From NCBI GenBank assembly GCA_049317345.1, contig JBMOIL010000004.1:1-35890 (forward strand): DNA of 35,890 bases. Direction: 5' to 3'. Both the position numbers and the translations under genes were made by a program. The stretch's first letter is position 1. Each line of letters begins with the position of its first letter. This DNA comes from Mxb001 sp049317345 (lineage in GTDB: Bacteria; Actinomycetota; Actinomycetes; S36-B12). Positions 1-9,903 of the stretch are shown in pieces. Under the pieces are notes generated by a model. The model searched no databases. It had not been told where the DNA came from and saw only the letters and a program-made list of their open reading frames with translations.

Positions 1-552
1 CGCATGGAGCAGATGGTCAACCACGGCACCGGCTGGGTGCGCATGGAATATCTCGTGCCTGCACGCGGACTCATCGGCTTCCGCACCGAATTCCTCACCG
101 AGACGCGCGGCACAGGTCTGCTGCACCACGTCTTCGACCGCTACGAGCCCTGGCACGGCGAGCTTCGCACGCGGCCTTCAGGATCGCTCGTCGCCGATCG
201 CACCGGCCCGACGACCGGCTTCGCCCTCGCCAACCTGCAGGAGCGCGGCACGATGTTCGTCGGCCCGGGCACGGACGTCTACGAGGGCATGATCATCGGT
301 GAGAACTCCCGGTCGGACGACCTCGACGTCAACCCGACCAAGGAGAAGAAGCTCACCAACATGCGTCAGTCGTCCGGCGACGTACTGGTGCCCCTCATCC
401 CGCACAAGCAACTGTCCCTGGAGCAGGCTCTGGAGTTCTGCCGCGAGGACGAGTGCGTCGAGGTCACCCCTCAGGCCGTGCGCATCCGCAAGGTCCAGCT
501 GGCGGCCACGGACCGAGCGAAGTCCCGGTCCAAGAGTTCGTCCCGCGGATAA
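1..552 (+). CDS. typA: Ribosome-associated GTPase TypA/BipA, C-terminal part (5' end outside window)
   Basis: The reading frame is open from base 1, so the gene starts before the window; about 183 C-terminal residues are visible. The stretch with LVPARGLIGFRTEFLTETRG, followed by H-H-F-D-Y-P-W and later NSRSDDLDVNPTKEKKLTNMR, is the typical end of TypA/BipA, covering the domain-V-like region and the BipA-specific C-terminal domain. The family are translational GTPases that bind the ribosome and act in 50S assembly and stress adaptation. The G domain cannot be checked because it is not in the window. The protein ends with a short basic, serine-rich tail. A GC-rich palindrome follows the stop. 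In mycobacteria typA also lies upstream of mshB (recalled), which fits the layout here. Confidence 0.96.
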   Translation, partial: RMEQMVNHGTGWVRMEYLVPARGLIGFRTEFLTETRGTGLLHHVFDRYEPWHGELRTRPSGSLVADRTGPTTGFALANLQERGTMFVGPGTDVYEGMIIGENSRSDDLDVNPTKEKKLTNMRQSSGDVLVPLIPHKQLSLEQALEFCREDECVEVTPQAVRIRKVQLAATDRAKSRSKSSSRG

Positions 553-570
553 GGAAGCCCTCACCCACAG

Positions 571-596
571 GGGGGCGCCCCCAAGGGGCCCAGGTC
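571..596 (+). terminator. Possible terminator after typA
   Basis: A perfect 12-nt GC palindrome (GGGGGCGCCCCC, 571-582) is followed by AAGGGGCCC, which can pair with the preceding C run. There is no U tract. The position just after the typA stop is the main support. Confidence 0.3.
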
Positions 597-748
597 CCTC
601 ACTCAAGTGACGTTTCCCTCACGGGAGGTCGCGATCAGATCACATTCGTACCTTCATGTCGTAAGAGGTCCGTTCCAATGACCGACCGGCGTACTGTCTG
701 CCCCGGCGGAGCAGGATCCGCCGTGAGACGCGAAGGGCAGGCGGTGCG

Positions 749-1720
749 GTGACGGCGACGGTCGAGGAGACGACGACCGCCCCCGAGGAGATCAAGGGGC
801 GATCGCTCACGCAGATTGCGTGGGGGCGTCTGCGCCGTGACAAGACCTTCATTGCTTCCGCGATCATCCTGCTCATCGTCCTGCTGGTCGCCCTCTTCGC
901 GCCCCTCATCACGAGTTGGCTGGGAGTCGACCCTTACTCCACGGACAAGACCGCGATCTCTACCTCCGGTGGCAAGCCCAACGGCCCGTGGGGTGGTGCC
1001 AGCCTCGACCATCCGCTCGGAGTCGAATGGGGAACAGGGCGTGACATCCTCGCCCGACTGCTCTACGGCCTGCGCATCTCGCTGCTCATCGCGTTCTCCG
1101 CGACGATTCTGGTCGTGATCCTCGGCACGCTCTTCGGGATCATCTCCGGCTACGCGCGCGGCTTCACCGATGCCGCCATCGGGCGCTTCATGGACCTGAT
1201 CCTCGCCTTCCCCTTCCTGCTCATCGTGCTCGCGCTCTCGGGAGCGATGACCCAGCGACTCACGGCCCTTGGCATTCCGGAGGGCAATGCCTCCCGGATC
1301 ACCTACCTGATCCTGGTGCTCGGCATCTTCGGCTGGCCCTACCTCGCACGCATAGTCCGAGGCGAGGTCCTGAGCCTGCGCGAGCGAGAGTTCGTGGAGG
1401 CCGCGATCGCCATGGGTGCCAGCACCCCGCGCATCCTCTTCCGCGAGATCCTGCCCAACCTCTGGGCGCCGATCCTCGTCTACGCCACGCTGCTCCTACC
1501 GGTCTACATCGCCACCGAGGCGGTGCTGTCCTTCCTCGGCGTCGGCGTACTCCCGCCCGAGCCGTCCTTCGGCGCGATGCTCTCGGAGAGCGTGCAGTTC
1601 TTCCAACTCGTGCCGAGCTACCTCTTCATCCCCGGCACGCTGCTCGTCATCGTTGTCGTCGCCTTCAACCTGGCCGGCGACTCGGTGCGCGATGCCCTCG
1701 ATCCCAAGGCGGCCAAGTGA
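749..1720 (+). CDS. dppC: Oligopeptide/dipeptide ABC transporter permease (DppC/OppC type)
   Basis: 323-residue inner-membrane permease of the peptide/nickel ABC importer family. A cytoplasmic N-terminus of about 30 residues precedes a first membrane segment (TFIASAIILLIVLLVALFAP), then an extracellular loop with the DHPLGVEWGTGRDILARLLYG signature typical of DppC/OppC, then five more hydrophobic segments. The EAA loop that contacts the ATPase is visible (EAAIAMGASTPRILFREILPN). The start is GTG at 749, preceded by a GGGCAGG Shine-Dalgarno-like run. It is the first gene of a five-gene set with a binding protein, second permease and two ATPases. Having permease C ahead of the binding protein is unlike the usual A-B-C-D-F order. 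Substrate class is inferred from the family only. Confidence 0.93.
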   Translation: MTATVEETTTAPEEIKGRSLTQIAWGRLRRDKTFIASAIILLIVLLVALFAPLITSWLGVDPYSTDKTAISTSGGKPNGPWGGASLDHPLGVEWGTGRDILARLLYGLRISLLIAFSATILVVILGTLFGIISGYARGFTDAAIGRFMDLILAFPFLLIVLALSGAMTQRLTALGIPEGNASRITYLILVLGIFGWPYLARIVRGEVLSLREREFVEAAIAMGASTPRILFREILPNLWAPILVYATLLLPVYIATEAVLSFLGVGVLPPEPSFGAMLSESVQFFQLVPSYLFIPGTLLVIVVVAFNLAGDSVRDALDPKAAK

Positions 1721-1751
1721 CGGCGCCCATGGTCTCCCGTCCGACACCGAT

Positions 1752-1769
1752 CGACCCGTGCGCGGGTCG
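1752..1769 (+). other. Small perfect hairpin between dppC and dppA
   Basis: CGACCCG, loop TGCG, CGGGTCG: a perfect 7-bp stem in the 97-nt gap upstream of the binding-protein gene. It could be a weak attenuator or a 5' mRNA-stabilising structure for the dppA segment. It lies well upstream of the AAGGAGG ribosome binding site (1807-1813), so it should not block it. Confidence 0.5.
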
Positions 1770-1817
1770 TGGGAGGAAGGTCACGTCCGTGGCCGGCGGT
1801 GCACTGAAGGAGGAAAT

Positions 1818-3572
1818 ATGGTGAAGTCCAAGGCGACCCTCGCGATTGGTATCGCGGCGGGTGCGCTGATCCTCGCCGCATGTAGCGGCGGGTCATCGGA
1901 TGGGGGATCGGCGAGCGGTGGCTCGTCGGCGAGCGGTGACTCGTCGGCAAGTGGCTCCGCCGCACCCTCGGGCGAGGGCCAGCCGGGTGGCACGCTCACG
2001 ATTCTGTCCCCGGCCGAGCAGATCCTCTCGCTCGATCCGCAGGTCGTCTACACCGGCGAGGACCTTGCCTTCCTCGGCGCGACGATCCAGCGCTCCCTGA
2101 CCGCCTACCAGGTCGCACCCGGTGACGCTGAGGGCACAACTCTCGTCCCCGACATGGCAACCGACACGGGCACTGCCAGCAATGGGGGCAAGACGTGGGA
2201 ATTCACGTTGCGCGACGGCATGAAGTGGGAGAACGGCAATCCGGTCACCTGCGAGGACGTCGCCTACGGCGTCTCCCGACAGTTCGACATCGGCCTCACC
2301 GAGGGCGGTCCCGTCTACGCGGTGAGCTACCTCGACATCCCGACGGATGCCGACGGCAACTCCGAGTACAAGGGCCCGGCCGATGGCACCGGCCAGGAGC
2401 TCTTCGACACTGCTGTCGCATGTGAGGGCAACACCATCACCTTCAATCTCAACCAGCCCGTCCCCGACTTCAATTACGCGGTGACCTTGGGCTTCAGCGC
2501 TGTCCCGGCCGACATGGCCGCGGGCGTGGAGTACGGCGACAAGCCGATGTCCAACGGCCCGTACAAGATCCAGGAGTACGCGAAGGGCAAGGGCGGCAAG
2601 CTCGTACTCGTCCGCAACGAGAACTGGAGCCCGGACGTCGATCCCTACCGCAAGGCCTACCCGGACTCCTGGGTCGTCAACTTCGGCATCGAGGAGTCGG
2701 TGGCTGACCAGCGCGTCATCCAGAGCTCCGGCGAGGACGAGTTCGCGATGGTCCAGGGCCTGACGACGGCTTCGCTTCCGATCGTCTTCGAGGATCCGCA
2801 GTACGAGTCGCGTCGCATCGACGCGTTCGACCCCTACACGGTCTACGCAGCCGTCAACGCCGAGAAGATTCCGGACGAGAAGTGCCGCCAGGCCATCGGC
2901 GTCGCCCTCGACCGCGAGGCGCTCATTCTCAATGCCGGTGGCACTTTCGCTGGTGAGTTCGCTGACGGCGTCGTCAAGCCCAATATCGGCATCGACTACG
3001 CCCCCACGGGTCTGTGGGATGGCCTGCTCGGCCAGCCCGTGCCCGGCACCGGCGACCCCGAGTTCGCCAAGAAGTTGCTCTCCGAGGGCAAGGACTGCCC
3101 AACCGAGATCACGCTCGACTACGCGCAGTCGGAGGACGGTGACAAAGCCGCGGCCATCTGGGTCGAGTCCCTCGCCCGCGCAGGCATCACGGTCAAGCCC
3201 AACCCGATTGAGCGCGGCCAGTACTACGGCGTCGTTTTCGAGAACGGCAACGAGATCATGACCGGCGGCTGGGGCCCGGATTGGCCCAACGCCTCGACGG
3301 TTCTCCCGCCGCTCTTCGTGCAGGGCTGGAACCTCTCGCGCGTGGACGACAAGGCCTTCGCCGACAAGGTGGCGGCGGCTTCGGTCGAGCTCGATCGCGA
3401 CACCCAGGCCACGATGTGGCATGAGTTGAGCAAGGAAGCGGCGCAGAAGATGTGGGTTGTGCCCACGCGCTTCGGCCGTAACCAGCGACTGGCCGGCACC
3501 AAGGTGGGGCCGATCTTCAGCTGGTCGGCGTACGGGTCGTTCCCGTACCCCATCATGTACGCCGCGCAGTAA
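1818..3572 (+). CDS. dppA: Peptide ABC transporter substrate-binding lipoprotein (SBP family 5)
   Basis: 584 residues. The N-terminus is a lipoprotein signal: positive MVKSK, a hydrophobic core, then lipobox LAAC with Cys22 as the lipid-modified residue, followed by a Gly/Ser-rich linker to about residue 60. The rest has family 5 solute-binding features: GGTLTIL at the start of the mature domain, W(E)FTLRDGMKWENGNPVTCEDVAYG, and later SNGPYKIQEYAKGKGGKLVLVRNENW. This protein captures peptides or related compounds outside the membrane and hands them to permeases DppB/C. The start is ATG 1818, fixed by a strong AAGGAGG five bases upstream; the same frame stays open further upstream over the end of dppC but without a lipoprotein signal. 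Hairpins flank the gene (1752-1769, 3581-3620), consistent with higher expression than the permeases. An LpqW-like role is an alternative, given the typA-mshB neighbourhood. Confidence 0.94.
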   Translation: MVKSKATLAIGIAAGALILAACSGGSSDGGSASGGSSASGDSSASGSAAPSGEGQPGGTLTILSPAEQILSLDPQVVYTGEDLAFLGATIQRSLTAYQVAPGDAEGTTLVPDMATDTGTASNGGKTWEFTLRDGMKWENGNPVTCEDVAYGVSRQFDIGLTEGGPVYAVSYLDIPTDADGNSEYKGPADGTGQELFDTAVACEGNTITFNLNQPVPDFNYAVTLGFSAVPADMAAGVEYGDKPMSNGPYKIQEYAKGKGGKLVLVRNENWSPDVDPYRKAYPDSWVVNFGIEESVADQRVIQSSGEDEFAMVQGLTTASLPIVFEDPQYESRRIDAFDPYTVYAAVNAEKIPDEKCRQAIGVALDREALILNAGGTFAGEFADGVVKPNIGIDYAPTGLWDGLLGQPVPGTGDPEFAKKLLSEGKDCPTEITLDYAQSEDGDKAAAIWVESLARAGITVKPNPIERGQYYGVVFENGNEIMTGGWGPDWPNASTVLPPLFVQGWNLSRVDDKAFADKVAAASVELDRDTQATMWHELSKEAAQKMWVVPTRFGRNQRLAGTKVGPIFSWSAYGSFPYPIMYAAQ

Positions 3573-3580
3573 GCGCACTC

Positions 3581-3620
3581 GGCGGGAGGTGGAGCGGGCT
3601 TGCCCGCTCCACCTCCCGCC
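3581..3620 (+). terminator. Very strong intra-operon hairpin after dppA
   Basis: GGCGGGAGGTGGAGCGGG (3581-3598) pairs perfectly with 3603-3620 across a 4-nt loop (CTTG): 18 bp without a mismatch. There is no U tract. It sits 8 nt after the dppA stop and 50 nt before dppB. Such structures often work as partial terminators or as 3' barriers to exonucleases, keeping binding-protein mRNA in excess over permease mRNA. Confidence 0.8.
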
Positions 3621-3670
3621 ATCACATAGCGCAGCCCGCCGGTCAGCACGAAGTGAAGGGAGGAGGAGTC

Positions 3671-4656
3671 ATGGCTGCATACATCACGCGGCGCGTGCTC
3701 ATCATGATCCTGCTCCTCCTCCTGCTGACCCTGACCGTCTTCGTGCTCTTCAGCCTGCTGCCCGCGGATGTCGCACGACTCACGTGCGGCAAGGTGTGCA
3801 CAGACCAGACCATCGAGCTGAATCGAGCGCGCCTCGGCCTCGATAAGTCGATCTGGGAGCAGTACTGGATCTTCCTTTCGGGGATCTTCTTCGGTCGCAC
3901 CTACGGCGTGGGGGAGGCAGCCATCGTGTGCGCCGCCCCGTGCCTCGGCTACTCCTTCACCAAGAACGAGCCCGTGCTGCAACTCATCCTCGACCGGCTC
4001 CCCGCGACGATCTTCCTCGCGCTCGGGGCATTCGTGCTCTTCCTCGTCGGCGGTGTGACCCTGGGCGTCTACAGCGCCCTGCGCCGCGGACGCTGGCAGG
4101 ACAAGACCATGATGGGCATGTCCCTGGTGGGCTACTCACTGCCCTCGTTCTTCATCGGACTCGTCGTCATTTACTTCGTGATCATCCGCTGGCAGATCCT
4201 GCCCTTCCCGCAGTACGTCCAGCCCTGGGAGGATCCGATCGGCTTCCTCCAGACGATGATCCTGCCCTGGCTTGTCCTCGCCATCCTCTACGCCGCGTTC
4301 TATACGCGACTCACCCGAAGTCAGATGCTCGAGACGCTCAACGAGGACTACATCCGCACGGCGCGTGCCAAGGGCCTTCCGGAGCGCGTCGTCGTACGCA
4401 AGCACGCCTTGCGCGCCGGTCTCACCCCCATCGTCACGGCGGCCGGCTTGGACTTCGCCGGACTCCTCGGCGGCGCGATCATCCTCGAGACGATCTTCAG
4501 CCTGCCCGGACTGGGCAGCCTCGCCGTCTCCGCCGTGCTCGACCCCGATCTCGCGATCCTCGTCGGCGTCACGCTGCTCACCGCCGTCTTCATCATCGTG
4601 GCCAATCTCGTCGTCGACGTGCTCTACGCCGTCATCGACCCCCGGGTGAGGCTCGT

Positions 4657-4660
<4 letters not shown>
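3671..4660 (+). CDS. dppB: Oligopeptide/dipeptide ABC transporter permease (DppB/OppB type)
   Basis: 329-residue membrane permease, partner of DppC. It begins YITRRVLIMILLLLLLTLTVFVLF, the typical N-terminal membrane helix of DppB/OppB. Further helices are at about 105-130, 140-170, 195-220, 260-285 and 295-320. The cytoplasmic EAA loop reads TARAKGLPERVVVRKHALRAGLTP. The extracellular loop between the first two helices is longer than in short homologues and contains several Cys residues (LTCGKVC, IVCAAPC), so disulphide bonds are possible. ATG 3671 is chosen because AAGGGAGGAGG lies just upstream; an in-frame GTG at 3653 overlaps that ribosome binding site. The stop overlaps the next start as ATGA. 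Confidence 0.93.
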
Positions 4661-5657
<997 letters not shown>

Positions 5658-5661
<4 letters not shown>

Positions 5662-6788
5662 GCGAGGAAGTCCTGCGGGTGGAGGACCTGCGCGTCTACT
5701 TCCCCCACAAGTCGCGCGGTGTCCTCCCGCGCACCATCGGGCAGATCAAAGCCGTCGACGGCGTCAGTTTCGATCTCGGATCGGCAGAGACCCTGGGCCT
5801 GGTGGGGGAGAGCGGCTGCGGCAAGTCCACCACCGGACGCGCCATCCTGCGGCTCGTCAACCCGACCTCCGGTCACGTCATGATCAATGGCACGGATGTC
5901 GCGGGTCTCTCGCGGCGAGCGATGCGGCCGGTGCGCCAGCAGGCACAGATGATCTTCCAGGACCCCTACAACGCTCTGAATCCGCGCCAGACCGTGGGCG
6001 CAATCCTCGCGTCGCCCTTCCGGATCCAGAAGGTCGAGCCCGCGGGCGGCGTGAAGCGGGCAGTTCGCGAGCTCATGGACCGCGTCGGGCTCAACCCGGA
6101 GCACGTCAACCGCTATCCCTATGAATTCTCCGGAGGCCAGCGGCAGCGAATCGGCATCGCCCGCGCCATCGCACTGCGGCCCAAGCTCATCATTTGCGAT
6201 GAGCCCGTCTCGGCACTCGACGTATCGATCCAGGCGCAGATCCTCAACCTTCTGCAGGATCTGCAGTCTGACTTCGGCGTCTCCTACCTCTTCATCGCCC
6301 ACGATCTGGCGGTCGTGCGGCAGATCGCGCAGCGCGTCGCCGTGATGTACCTCGGTCACATCGTGGAGAACGCTTCGCGCGAGGAGCTCTACGCTCACCC
6401 CCTGCATCCCTACACGCATGCGCTCATGTCCGCGGTCCCGGTGCCCGATCCGCGCGTGCAGATGCAGCGTGAGCGCATCGTGCTGGGCGGTGATCTGCCC
6501 AGCCCGCTCAATCCACCTTCGGGATGCGTCTTCCACACCCGGTGTTTCGTCGCACAGGATCGGTGCCGCACGGAGAAGCCGGTGCTCCGTGAGTTCGCAC
6601 CCGGTCACACGGTCGCCTGCCACTTCCCCATCACCGAGCCGCTCACCGGTGGCGTCATCCACGGCCCCGACTCAGGACTCGTCGCTCCGACCGAGGGCGA
6701 GCCCGGCTACTTCAGCGAGACCATCACTGACCTCGGGGCCGTGGGCACGACCCGCCTGGACTCAGCCAACCCCGGAGAGGGGATCTAG
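5658..6788 (+). CDS. dppF: Peptide ABC transporter ATP-binding protein (DppF/OppF type)
   Basis: 376-residue ATPase, second nucleotide-binding subunit of the importer. Walker A GESGCGKST, Q-loop MIFQDPYNALNPRQT, signature FSGGQRQRIGIARA, Walker B LIICDEPVSALDVS and H-loop IAHDLAVVRQ are all present. The N-terminal VYFPHKSRGVLPRTIGQIKAVDGV is typical of OppF/DppF. The oligopeptide C-terminal domain contains the Cys cluster CVFHTRCFVAQDRC. About 45 residues extend beyond the usual end, without an obvious domain. It overlaps dppD by ATGA and ends the operon, four bases before a 19-bp hairpin shared with the convergent peptidase gene. Confidence 0.95.
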
Positions 6789-6791
6789 CCA

Positions 6792-6854
6792 CCGCGAGTG
6801 TCGAGTAGCGCGGCGGAAATGGGTCGAATTCGCGCCGCTACTCGACACTCGCGG
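6792..6854. terminator. Bidirectional hairpin between convergent dppF and S9 peptidase
   Basis: CCGCGAGTGTCGAGTAGCG (6792-6810) is perfectly complementary to 6836-6854 (19 bp, 25-nt loop). The hairpin begins right after dppF, and the peptidase stop codon (6840-6838 on the minus strand) lies in its right arm. It can terminate both genes. Its length and symmetry also fit a dispersed intergenic palindrome. Confidence 0.75.
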
Positions 6855-8955
6855 GAGGCAACGCGTCGGCGAAGAAGTCCACCTCCGCGCGCAGGAGGTT
6901 CTCGGCCACGATCTCCTGGGGCGTCATGTGCGTCACCCCGCTGAGCGGCAGCACCGCGTGCGGGCGCCCCGCCGCGAGCAGCTCGGACGACAGGCGCAGG
7001 GTGTGGGCGACGACGACGTTGTCGTCAGCGAGGCCATGGATGATGAGCAGCGGCCGTGTGAGCCCCGCCGCGAGTGGCAGCAGCGACGATCGGTCGTAAC
7101 TCTCGGGCTCCTCCTGCGGCAGTCCCAGGTAGCGCTCGGTGTAGCCGGTGTCGTAGAGACGCCACTCGGTCACGGGTGCACCGGCGACGGCGGCGTGAAA
7201 GACATCCGGGCGACGCAGCACGGCCAGGGCGGCGAGGTACCCCCCGAAGGACCAGCCGCGGATCCCCACGCGACTCGCATCGACATCGTCGGGGTACGCC
7301 GCCGCGACCGCCTCGAGGGCCGCGACCTGGTCCTCGAGCGCAGGAGTCGCCAGGTCTCCTCGCACCGTGCGATCCCAGGCGGGTCCTCGACCCGGGGTGC
7401 CGCGGCCGTCGGCGATCACGACGACGTAGCCCTGGTCGGCCAGCCACTGGTCGGTGCCGTAGGCAAGGCCCGCAGCGACCACTCGGCGTGCATGCGGTCC
7501 GCCGTACGGCGACATGATGACGGGAAGGCGGGCGGATCCGGGCACGTGACCGGTCGGGAAGAGGACGGCGATGTCGAGGTCGCGCTCGCCTCCGCGCAGG
7601 AGATGGACCCTCGGTGAGATCACCGGGGTCTCCGCGAGCGAGGTGATCTCCGCGACTCGGGCCTCGTCCCGCCACACCTCAATGACCGTGGCTGTGGAGC
7701 CCAGTCGCGTCGTCGACGTGATCGTGACGTCACCACCGCGTCGCCCGTGCGCCATCGCGTCGTCATCAGCGGGGACCGGCGTCACCGTTCCGTCGTAGCC
7801 CACGCGATGCAGTGTGGGTGTCACGGGATCCGTGGCGGCGAGCACGAGGACATCGCCTTCCCCGGCGTCGACCACCGCCTCGACCTGCAGCGAGGCGGGG
7901 GTGATCGCGACGTCGTCGACGACGAGTCGATAGGCATCGGCGTCGCGGTCGGCGACGATCTCGACGAGCGCGCCCTCGGGGGTGCGCGTCGGCACTCCAG
8001 GCATGAGCTCGACCCACTCGGCATCGATGCGCTCGCGCAGCACGCTCGTGGCGCCCGTGGATGTGTCGACATCGAGGATGAGTTGACGGCGCTGATCGCG
8101 CGAGAGAAGCGTGATGAGCGGGGCGCCGGCTTCGGGCACGGCGACACGAGCGAGGTAGGGGAAGGCGTCGTGATCCCAGGCCACCTCCCGCTTCACGCCG
8201 TCCAGCCCGACGAGCCACAGCGAGACGTCGGCGTTGGCGGTGCCTGCCGCCGGGTAGCGGTGCTCGCGCGGGGGCAACTCGGGCTGGGAGGGGTCGGCAA
8301 TCCACCAGTGATCGACGGGGGAGTCGTCGCATCGCTCCACGAGGAGGCCGGAGCCATCCGCGAGCCACCAGTAGCCGCGCACGCGATCGAGCTCCTCTGC
8401 GGCGATGAAGTCAGCGAGGCCCCAGCTGACGTCATCGGAGTCGGGAAGGCACAGGGGTGTGGGTTCGCCCCCGGCGAGATCCACGACGGAGAGCCCGCGA
8501 TCGCAGACGTACGCCGCGCGCGCACCCGTGGGATCGACGCGCGGATCGATTGCGGGGCCGGGAGCAGTGAGGGCCCAGGGTGCGCGCTCGTTGATGCGCA
8601 CGGCGTAAGGAGTGCCCGAGAGCGCGAAGACAGCGACTTGCCCATCGTGGTCGAGTGAATACTCCGTGATGCCCGCATTGACCTCTCGGAGTCGCTCGCG
8701 GCGTGCACGCTCCTCGTCGGGAAGAGACTCGGTGTCATCAAGCAGGTCTGCAGGGTCGGCAATGCAGTGCTCCTCGCCGGTCGCGAGGTCCAGGGACCAC
8801 AGACAGGTGATGGCATCTAAGCCGCCGCGCGAGCGCAGGAACGTCACGAGCCTGCCATCGTCTGCCACCGCGAATCCGCGCGGTGCGCCGAGGCGGAAAC
8901 CCCGGGTGCGGGCGCGCTGGCGTGGATAGGACTCGTCACTCGCAGAGGGGGTCAC
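6838..8955 (-). CDS. S9 family serine peptidase (prolyl oligopeptidase / DPP IV type)
   Basis: 705 residues with the two-part layout of the family: an N-terminal beta-propeller (to about residue 440) and a C-terminal alpha/beta-hydrolase catalytic domain. The catalytic serine is in GWSFGGYLAALAV, the aspartate in HGLADDNVV and the histidine in SGVTHMTP. DPP IV-like features include the Glu-rich segment WGLADFIAAEELDRVRGYWW near residue 195, matching the double-Glu motif that binds the substrate N-terminus. No signal peptide is seen, so it is probably cytoplasmic and cleaves short imported peptides, in keeping with the adjacent peptide importer. GTG 8955 is chosen because family similarity begins at PRQRARTRGFRLG; an in-frame ATG at 9003 would run into the mshB promoter. 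Confidence 0.88.
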   Translation of the reverse strand: MTPSASDESYPRQRARTRGFRLGAPRGFAVADDGRLVTFLRSRGGLDAITCLWSLDLATGEEHCIADPADLLDDTESLPDEERARRERLREVNAGITEYSLDHDGQVAVFALSGTPYAVRINERAPWALTAPGPAIDPRVDPTGARAAYVCDRGLSVVDLAGGEPTPLCLPDSDDVSWGLADFIAAEELDRVRGYWWLADGSGLLVERCDDSPVDHWWIADPSQPELPPREHRYPAAGTANADVSLWLVGLDGVKREVAWDHDAFPYLARVAVPEAGAPLITLLSRDQRRQLILDVDTSTGATSVLRERIDAEWVELMPGVPTRTPEGALVEIVADRDADAYRLVVDDVAITPASLQVEAVVDAGEGDVLVLAATDPVTPTLHRVGYDGTVTPVPADDDAMAHGRRGGDVTITSTTRLGSTATVIEVWRDEARVAEITSLAETPVISPRVHLLRGGERDLDIAVLFPTGHVPGSARLPVIMSPYGGPHARRVVAAGLAYGTDQWLADQGYVVVIADGRGTPGRGPAWDRTVRGDLATPALEDQVAALEAVAAAYPDDVDASRVGIRGWSFGGYLAALAVLRRPDVFHAAVAGAPVTEWRLYDTGYTERYLGLPQEEPESYDRSSLLPLAAGLTRPLLIIHGLADDNVVVAHTLRLSSELLAAGRPHAVLPLSGVTHMTPQEIVAENLLRAEVDFFADALPPASVE

Positions 8956-9003
8956 GGGCCTATCGTGCCGCTCGCCCCCGGCGGAGGGGCGGCAAGGGCG
9001 CAT

Positions 9004-9009
9004 TACGCT
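9004..9009 (+). promoter_or_regulatory. -10 box (TACGCT) for mshB
   Basis: TACGCT lies 8 nt before the mshB ATG, the spacing expected when transcription starts at or next to the start codon. No Shine-Dalgarno is visible, so the mRNA is probably leaderless. Confidence 0.5.
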
Positions 9010-9017
9010 TGCGCACC

Positions 9018-9899
9018 ATGACCGACCGGCGGATCCTGCTCGTCCATGCCCATCCCGACGACGAGACGATCGGCACGGGCGCGACCATGGCGCGCTACGT
9101 CGACGAGGGGGTCGGCGTCACTCTCGTCACCTGCACCCTGGGTGAGGAGGGTGAGGTGCTGGTCCCCGGGCTGGAGCACCTTGCATCGGACCGGGAGGAC
9201 CGCCTCGGGGAGCATCGCCAGGGCGAACTCGCCGAGGCCATGAGCATCCTGGGTGTCCAGGACTGGCGCCTCCTCGGTGGTCCCGGTCGCTACCGCGACT
9301 CCGGGATGATCGGGACGCCGCCCAACGAGCGCCCCGAGGCGTTCTGGCGCAGCGACCTGCTTGATGGCGCGGCTGACCTGGTCGGCGTCATCCGCGAGGT
9401 GCGCCCGCAGGTGCTCGTGACCTACGACGACTTCGGCGGCTACGGCCACCCCGATCACATCCAGGCGCATCGTGTCGCTATGTACGCCGTCGTCCTCGCC
9501 GGTGCGCCGACGTTCCGCCCCGAGCTCGGCGCGGCGTGGGATGTGCCCAAGGTCTACTGGACGGCGTTCCCCCGCAGCGTGGTGCGCGAGGGTATCGAGC
9601 GACTGCGGGCAGCGGGTGAGACGACCGGGTTCGCCGAGATGGATCCCGATGATCTCCCCTTTGTCATCGACGACGCCCTGATCACGACGGCCGTGTGCTC
9701 GCCCGAGCACCTGGATCGCAAGCTCGACGCGCTGCGCGCGCACGCGACCCAGGTCACGGTGGACGGAGGGTTCTTCGCGCTGGCGGACAACGTCGGAGCG
9801 GAAGCCTTCGGCACGGAGTACTTCCGCCTGGTGCACGGCACCCCCGCGGGGCCATTCGATGAGTCGGGGCGCGAGACCGACCTCTTCGCAGGCATCTGA
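9018..9899 (+). CDS. mshB: GlcNAc-Ins deacetylase MshB (mycothiol biosynthesis)
   Basis: 293-residue zinc deacetylase of the LmbE/PIG-L family. It removes the acetyl group from GlcNAc-inositol, the second committed step of mycothiol synthesis. The first metal/catalytic motif AHPDDE is at residues 11-16 (His12, Asp14, Asp15), and the second, GYGHPDH, at 141-147 supplies His144/His147. TCTLGEEGEV at 38-47 and GRYRDSGMIGTP at about 90-101 also match MshB rather than the shorter mycothiol-conjugate amidase (Mca). The length fits MshB. The neighbours (small membrane protein, fdxA, dapC downstream) match its recalled actinobacterial context. Translation probably starts on a leaderless message. Confidence 0.93.
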   Translation: MTDRRILLVHAHPDDETIGTGATMARYVDEGVGVTLVTCTLGEEGEVLVPGLEHLASDREDRLGEHRQGELAEAMSILGVQDWRLLGGPGRYRDSGMIGTPPNERPEAFWRSDLLDGAADLVGVIREVRPQVLVTYDDFGGYGHPDHIQAHRVAMYAVVLAGAPTFRPELGAAWDVPKVYWTAFPRSVVREGIERLRAAGETTGFAEMDPDDLPFVIDDALITTAVCSPEHLDRKLDALRAHATQVTVDGGFFALADNVGAEAFGTEYFRLVHGTPAGPFDESGRETDLFAGI

Positions 9900-9903
9900 T
9901 CGC

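Noticed and set aside
1416..1817. 134-residue N-terminal extension of the DppA frame
   Set aside because: It overlaps dppC, is Arg/Ser-rich and lacks a signal. A strong ribosome binding site and lipoprotein signal fix the start at 1818.
1893..3578. 561-codon open frame antisense to dppA
   Set aside because: It mirrors the codon pattern of a clear lipoprotein gene and gives a low-complexity Arg/Asp/Val-rich product without motifs. Such antisense frames are usual in high-GC DNA.
6418..8658. Long plus-strand frames across the S9 peptidase gene
   Set aside because: The minus strand encodes a complete peptidase with its catalytic triad; the plus-strand products are compositionally biased shadows.
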